DNA from: Owenia fusiformis
Taxonomy: Eukaryota; Annelida; Polychaeta; Sabellida; Oweniidae
Assembly: GCA_903813345.2 (NCBI GenBank)
Contig: CAIIXF020000002.1
Coordinates: 8,701,555-8,765,554, forward strand
Reading direction: 5' to 3'
Length of the DNA: 64,000 nt
Positions 58,176 to 64,000 of the stretch are shown here, one piece after another. The notes below the pieces were generated by a model. The model did no database searches. It was not told the origin of the DNA and was given only the letters and a program-made list of their open reading frames with translations. How positions within the stretch are numbered: position 1 is the stretch's first letter; each line of letters opens with the position of its first letter. The position numbers were made by a program, and so were the translations under genes.

Positions 58176-58625
58176 TGAGAAAACATGTGAACAGGTTTAA
58201 TCTAATTTATACTCTACATTTTTATTCTAATCGATGCATAGATGCACCTATGGGGTTTTATTTACAAATTTGATATAAAAGGTGACCCTACCGATGCATA
58301 TCCCGTATTGTATAATAAAACGGCAAACTGAAAATGACAAAAACTCCAGATATGATGTTTTTGATTTTTCTCAGAGTATCTTACCCTAATCTGGAAAATT
58401 CTTACACCACTGTATAGCTACATTTTTTTCTTCAAAATGTATCGCTTTTGTCCTGCTAAACCATATCATTTCTATCAAATTAATGAATAAACTAATGAAA
58501 GTTACGATTCTGTTGATCTATTTATTTCCAACTGATACTAAAATACACCTATGTGTCCTTAAGAGGCACCTGTATTTATACTGCCATTTTGCACCCTGAA
58601 AGCAACTAAAGAGACGATCGGCACC

Positions 58626-58785
58626 GGTGTGAAAGAAATGATGGTCCTCCAGGGATTAAGGTCCCCTTTCTTAACGGCCCTTACTGGCCCTGATTGTGTA
58701 TAAGATAATAAGGAAAAAAGGTCACCATATAAATCAATGGAGAGTAGGACCATATTTAATTATTGGACTTCCTACCCTTTTACAC
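58626..58785. mobile_element. MITE, GGTGTAAAAG family, second copy
   Basis: 160 bp from GGTGTGAAAG to CTTTTACAC, sharing AACGGCCCTTACTGGCCCTG and GGTCACCATATAAATCAATG with the tRNA-inserted copy at 24890 and the copy at 62655. Confidence 0.9.
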
Positions 58786-60455
58786 TCTGATGTAAGTCCA
58801 AATTCCAAATTGTCTAACTCACCAGAGCCGTTGCGTCCCGTCTATACTCGTTATAGTCTTGCCTCGAGTCTCCGGACTCCCCCCCCATCTACTTCAGTGG
58901 GGAGGGGGGTCACAGGGGCTTGACTTTACTCATCATAGTTCCTTTCGTACAACCGATGTCGTAAGAAAGGACAAGAAATAAGATGTCTTGAGTAACTGTT
59001 TTTTTGGGGGGGGATTCAATCAAGATATTCAATTGAATAGGAAACATAATGATGAAATATGAAACATATTGTTTTGACAACAATGACTCTTAACTCTCAC
59101 CAAGACAAAGATGACTTAACTCTCACCATGTTCCTGGGCACTGTTGCCCAGTTAACGTTGCAACTAAGCTTGCATCGTTTGAGTTCAAAGCTGCAGTTAA
59201 CGTTGCCACAACTGTAACAAGTGTATTGATGCAATCAATCGATATTAAAGATGGGTTCTGTTTATGTGAGGTGATCGTAACACAATATGCCACTTATTTA
59301 TTTGACTAGACAGTGTTGGGAGGTGAGTGATAACCCGGGAGTGATAATGGATTCCTCAGTCAAGAGTTAAAACTAAATAACCTTGAAATCCAATATAAAA
59401 GGGATTTTAAGTCTCACCAAGATAAATTGAATTTATTTCTTTTTGGCGGCTCAAAATTTAACTGCGCTACAAACATGTAACTGTTCTTGAAACTAGTGCC
59501 TCTTTTCTCCAGAAGTGTGTAAGTGTCTGAGTGTTAGCAGCAGTTATCCAACCATTTTTGTAAAATTTATGTACCACTTTTTGCTTCACCAAATGGACTG
59601 TTCTTTTTAAATATTTTTTGTCAATTCACCTTGCTACTTATAATATTAAACAAAGTCGAGCCGTTTGGAAATTTTCTTTTGATATCTATTATTGTAATGA
59701 ATAAAACATGATAAACAAAAAAAGTCAAGAGTTGGTGATTTTACGCTATTTGTACTACAATTTTCAGTCACAAAGTGCAAATTGATTCAGAAATATTCTT
59801 ACAGAGACACGATCCATTAAACCGAACTTCGGTAAAGATACTAAGAAGACTTCAATCGAAGAGAGATATGTTAGATAGCGTGATAGAACACAAAGTTAAG
59901 TGTCAAAGATACATGTAGATGTGATCAATACACCCCTTGCTGGAAAGTAGGGAATTCTGTTGACCTTGTTGATTGATCGTCTCTGCTATATGCTTTGTTA
60001 CAGAATCTACCTGTTCTGTTTGGTTTAACTTATCGCTATTGATACAGTTCCGAGACTAAGAGCCAAAATTGCCTACTGGCTATTTCCATTGTAATCTCTA
60101 TTGAAAAGAACGTGAGCCTCTAAAGGAAATAGCACGTTAGTAATTAAAAGGTTTGATTTCTGCCATATTGTTGTATGATTGCCTTAATTGATTTTAATCA
60201 CACTCTCAGTCAGGGTACTGAAACCAATTTTTGTCACATTCCTTAATGACTGCTTTTATTTTGTAAAGTTAGTGTACATAGCCGTGGGTTCGATCCGCAC
60301 TATGGTCGATTGACTTTGTATACATCAGAACTTACCATCGGATTTTATTCTGATTTTTTCATGTCCTTGTGTGCTATAGTGTACCTCTTTAATATGTGGT
60401 ATTTATATATATTCCAGAAAGTGATGGTGATATCATATACATGTATATGTGTACT
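58786..60455. other. No gene recognised
   Basis: AT-rich sequence with a C-run/G-run inverted pair near 58879-58910 (CTCCCCCCCC and GGGGAGGGGGG) and a G-run near 59005. No coding signature. Confidence 0.4.
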
Positions 60456-60590
60456 TAGGCCCGTAGCCAGGGGGAACTGAGTATTCTGAGTATTTTTCAA
60501 GTGATTTCGTCCATATTTGGACCAAGGTGGCTCAAACTGGATTTTTTAAATTGACCCTCTCCCTTGGCAAATCCTGTCTACGGGGCCTAG
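60456..60590. mobile_element. GGCCCGTAGCCAGG MITE, complete copy
   Basis: 135 bp from TAGGCCCGTAGCCAG to CTGTCTACGGGGCCTA; the ends are inverted with one mismatch and one extra G. It contains the family core TTTTTCAAGTGATTTCG. This copy shows that the family is a short non-autonomous DNA element. Confidence 0.82.
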
Positions 60591-62528
60591 TTCTGATGCA
60601 TATACATACAAGTTCGTCCCCCGTAGTCGGTTGTACGAGTTATGGTCCATTCTATTTAACACATTCTGTACAACATAATACCATTTTTTCTCCGCAAAAT
60701 TAATTGATATTAAAAAAAACAGATCCCGCATCAGAACCATTTTATATGGAATAAAAAGGTTATTGCTGGTCGTGATAGAATATGTTTTTTCCTTTAGAAA
60801 ATATGATATCGGCCTATTGCCTATCACCCTCAGTCAATTTGATTGACCAATATAACATTTCCCCTCAATAAAATTCATATTCCATTCCTCCCATTCAATA
60901 AACTCTATTTAAATTTCATAACAATATCAGTTTTGTCTGAGCCGGGGATCGAACCTGGCCCAATACAAACTGGCGAAATTATTGCCATTAATTTTTATAA
61001 TTTTTCGATCAATTATCGTAAAAAGACCCTACACTGACATCGTCTTAATATTTGAGGCTTTGCGCCGGACTGTGTAAATATTGGCCTTCTGGATAACCGG
61101 ATATTCCAATGTTTTCTTTGAATGTAGATAAATATCTGAAATTGATGACACAATGTTTGATTTGGCACTCTAGCTCGTCGTACATGAAATATCGTTACTT
61201 CGTTATAGTCTGTAGCGATCGCTTGCGTTCAATTGAGCAATCGCTAATATGCTTTAAGGGATGGAAATTAAATAAAAGGAGGTGGTAACGAAATTACAAA
61301 GAAAATCGAGATATTACACACATTCGTGTCGTATCAATTGGAAAATCTAAGTTCATGTTAAAGAATCAGATTTAAGAAGGAAAAGTAAGTTATGCATAAA
61401 TATTTTATGAGAATAGGCTGAATGGGAAAACAGCTCCCATTTATGGTTATTGTAAGAGGTGGCCAACTATAACAATGAAATCTGTGGAATAACTTTCAAT
61501 TATTATATGCAATGGAACCGAGTTTTATTACAATGTAAATGCAACTACTCCATCAAGTATACTAGGATTTACGTGAACAAGGAGCATTAAAATGATGATA
61601 AAATCACAACATCATATCTTATTACATAGAGATGTTATTTGGGATAAATAACACGAAATAGTCTAATCAACTTAAAGCTCAACGATCAATCGATCAGACA
61701 ATACAAGGGATTATGGATTATTAATAAGAAAAAAGAATATTCAAATTAAAGATACGCCGACTCTCAAAATTATGATCCACGATAAAATAGAATATAGTTA
61801 TTACAAAATCTGAATATTTAACGTAAATGACTTTCAACGTATCCTTAAATCGAATGGTTTATAACCTAAGGATCGTATTATTACATATAAAATTGGAACT
61901 ATTTATAACCCTAGAGCTGCCTGCACTCAACTGTTTTTAAAAAAACAAGGGATTAGTACTAGTGTTACTTTAATTTACAATCGGAATGTAATACAGTTAA
62001 TACAAAATGGAAAACAGATACCAAAAGATGGACACATACAAGGGAAGGAATAAATGTGGTCAAATGCAATGAGGTGGATATTTGAATTGCAGTGGAGAAC
62101 GGAATATTCTTACTTTTTTGAATTCTGATTGATGAAATGGCATATTGGTCAATTTTAGAGATATCAAAGAAAATTGATGTGATACGTGGGATAGCAATAG
62201 GTAAGAATAATGTGTACATTTATAAATAAAATGAAAGCGGGTGCTATCAAAATATATGCAAAGATTAACTTTATTCCTCAGACGTTTACAATATTATTTG
62301 TATTATTTATGGGATTGCTCTTTAAAATGTAGTTCTCTGTGATTCGAAACGTACAATTATGAATATCAGAACTTTAAAACGTATTATGCTCATTTGCAAG
62401 AGGGTTCTAAAATGTCAGCACAAAAATAAGTGTGGCACTTTTCCATTTGGGTCAGCTGTAAAATTGGACTTTCTCAAAACACAACTTTTTCTACAAATAC
62501 AATTGGTTTGTCAATGCTTCATATTTCT
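60591..62528. other. No gene recognised
   Basis: AT-rich sequence. Short open frames only, none with recognised motifs. Confidence 0.4.
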
Positions 62529-62654
62529 CCCCCCCCCCCCCCTGGCCAAAAATTATTTCAAAGTCATGCAGTTTTTCACCATTTTGAGCACTTCTCAAGT
62601 GATTTTCGCCATATTTGGGCCAAAATTGTCAAATGTGAACCCCCCCCCCCCCCT
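62529..62654 (-). repeat. GGCCCGTAGCCAGG MITE fragment between C-runs
   Basis: Core ATTTTGAGCACTTCTCAAGT and GGGCCAAAATTGTCAAATGTG flanked by two runs of ten or more C. The ends of the family are not preserved. Confidence 0.65.
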
Positions 62655-62820
62655 GGAAAGAAATGATGCTCCCCTAGAGATTATGGGCCCTTTTCTTAAC
62701 GGCCCTTACTGGCCCTGATTGCGTATAAGATAATGAGGGAAAGGCGTAGTATTTAGGTCACCATATAAATCAAGGGAGAGTAAGACCATAATTTGATAGG
62801 ACCTCCTTCCCTTTTACACC
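62655..62820. mobile_element. MITE, GGTGTAAAAG family, third copy
   Basis: About 166 bp; the left end is slightly shortened (GGAAAGAAATGATG), the right end CTTTTACACC is intact. It directly abuts the relic on its left. Confidence 0.88.
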
Positions 62821-64000
62821 GGGACAAAACATCCAATCGGGGAATGACAGAAGCTTCTCATTCGACACCTTATAGGAGCTTAATTCGGCTGAAACAAGAG
62901 AATTCGAGGTCCTCTTCTGTACAATGCCCACAAATGAGTTTTAGTAAACTAAGAGATCAGAGACGTGCAATTGGATCAGCAAATTAAGTTCACGATCCTC
63001 TGAAAAGAAAACAATCGGCAAGGACCCACTGGCATTAACACTAATATTTGAATTCCAAATTTCCAAAACCATAATATTTGGAAATGAAATCTGTAATGAA
63101 ACCTAAACTGTATGAATATGTCTTTAAGTCTAAATATAGATATCATTAAACAGAGAACGGAAGGTATGAATTCACTAGGTAGGCTAAATACACACGACGA
63201 AATCATACCCACTCATGGTATACATTGTAACAACTATAGCAACAACAGCACATCTATACATTCATGGATTCGAGGAGCGCTTAGTTGCTTTTTAGTTAGT
63301 TAATATTTTACTATAGGTGTCCTAGGTTTTGCCGAGAATAATGTACAAATAAATATCAGTATTTTAGTACTATTTTAACTTGAAGAACACATGTACACAC
63401 ATACACAAGCACGTGTAAGTCGAAAAAGAACAAACTATAAGTAACAAATTGAATCACCTGTGAATCAAAGGCCCCGTGGTACATTGTAAATCACCACGCA
63501 AAAAGCCCCAATGATGTCTAAAGACCCCTAAAATGCGGGATACGGTACAACACGAGGTAGATGAAATTTGAGCGAACTGATGTTTTCATCGTTTCAGAAA
63601 GATCTGGTCTAATTTCTAGATATTTTTATATGTGGATTCCGTAACAATATCCTTGCTGGACAGTGAACTGCTTGACGGTGATTTTCATAGTTAAATCTAC
63701 AAACACTCCGCCATACGGTAACGCGCAGATAAATTAAAGTTCCTTGTGTTGATTTATGTTTATGTTTCTATTTTTCCTGGGGAAAATTACCGGTCGTTAA
63801 TGCATTATTGCCCGCTATTATGGACCGCCACTATGACGTCACATATTGCTTAGGTCGATATAGTAAGGGTGCATTTTCGTATGCCAGCGGGTGCAATCCA
63901 CCCTAACAGCACTTAAATTTAATGAGCCTTGTCAGCAGGTATCACGAAAAAGAACAAAAAATGCGATGCAAATTAATGCTCACATGTTTTCAACAATAAC
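62821..64000. other. No gene recognised
   Basis: AT-rich sequence to the end of the window; nothing supported. Confidence 0.4.

Noticed and set aside
60275-60310. GGGTTCGATCC, a B-box-like string
   Set aside because: No matching A box or acceptor stem; stem pairing around it is poor. The similar minus-strand string near 60947 fails the same test.

Overview
The window is AT-rich, intron-bearing, repeat-dense animal nuclear DNA. One spliced gene has clean GT/AG introns. There are Pol III tRNA genes with internal A and B boxes, LINE insertions with target-site duplications, Tc1/mariner-like and PIF/Harbinger-like elements, a DIRS-type retroelement, and minisatellites wrapped in short inverted ends. 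This mix suggests a marine invertebrate, perhaps a lophotrochozoan such as a bivalve mollusc. That placement is inference and is held weakly.

Layout. 1-10.9 kb: a 5'-truncated LINE, a composite minisatellite element and mostly empty sequence. 10.9-11.9 kb (minus): an intronless gene for a four-span membrane protein. 12-23.8 kb: minisatellites, a short Tc1-like element, a tandem duplication carrying CRE palindromes, a mariner relic with about 200-bp inverted ends, and a MITE. 23.8-29.4 kb: a tRNA island holding two identical tRNA-Ser(AGA) genes, a tandem array of tRNA-Glu(CTC) copies (one split by a MITE) and a decayed DIRS-like element. 32-34.1 kb: two minisatellites, the second running into the 3' end of another intronless four-span gene at 34.1-35.4 kb (minus), which is a paralogue of the first. 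36.8-37.4 kb: a foldback element.

39.7-53.6 kb (plus): twelve exons of an ABCA3-like lipid-transporter gene, from inside nucleotide-binding domain 1 to the stop codon. The first transmembrane domain and the first Walker A are not in the window. Intron 1 holds an antisense tRNA-Arg(CCT) array built as a higher-order repeat. Intron 3 holds a 2.4-kb element made of about 15 units rich in AGGTCA half-sites. 53.6-64 kb: 3' flank with nested insertions (a LINE inside a MITE, a MITE abutting a palindromic element), more MITE copies and otherwise featureless sequence.

The protein-coding content is thus one lipid-type ABC transporter (partial) and two related orphan four-span proteins. Nothing in the sequence ties them into one pathway. 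The most notable structures are the two tRNA arrays, the half-site minisatellite inside the transporter intron, the minisatellite that contains a gene's stop codon, and three elements that share a plan of GC-rich head plus tandem core but not their sequence.
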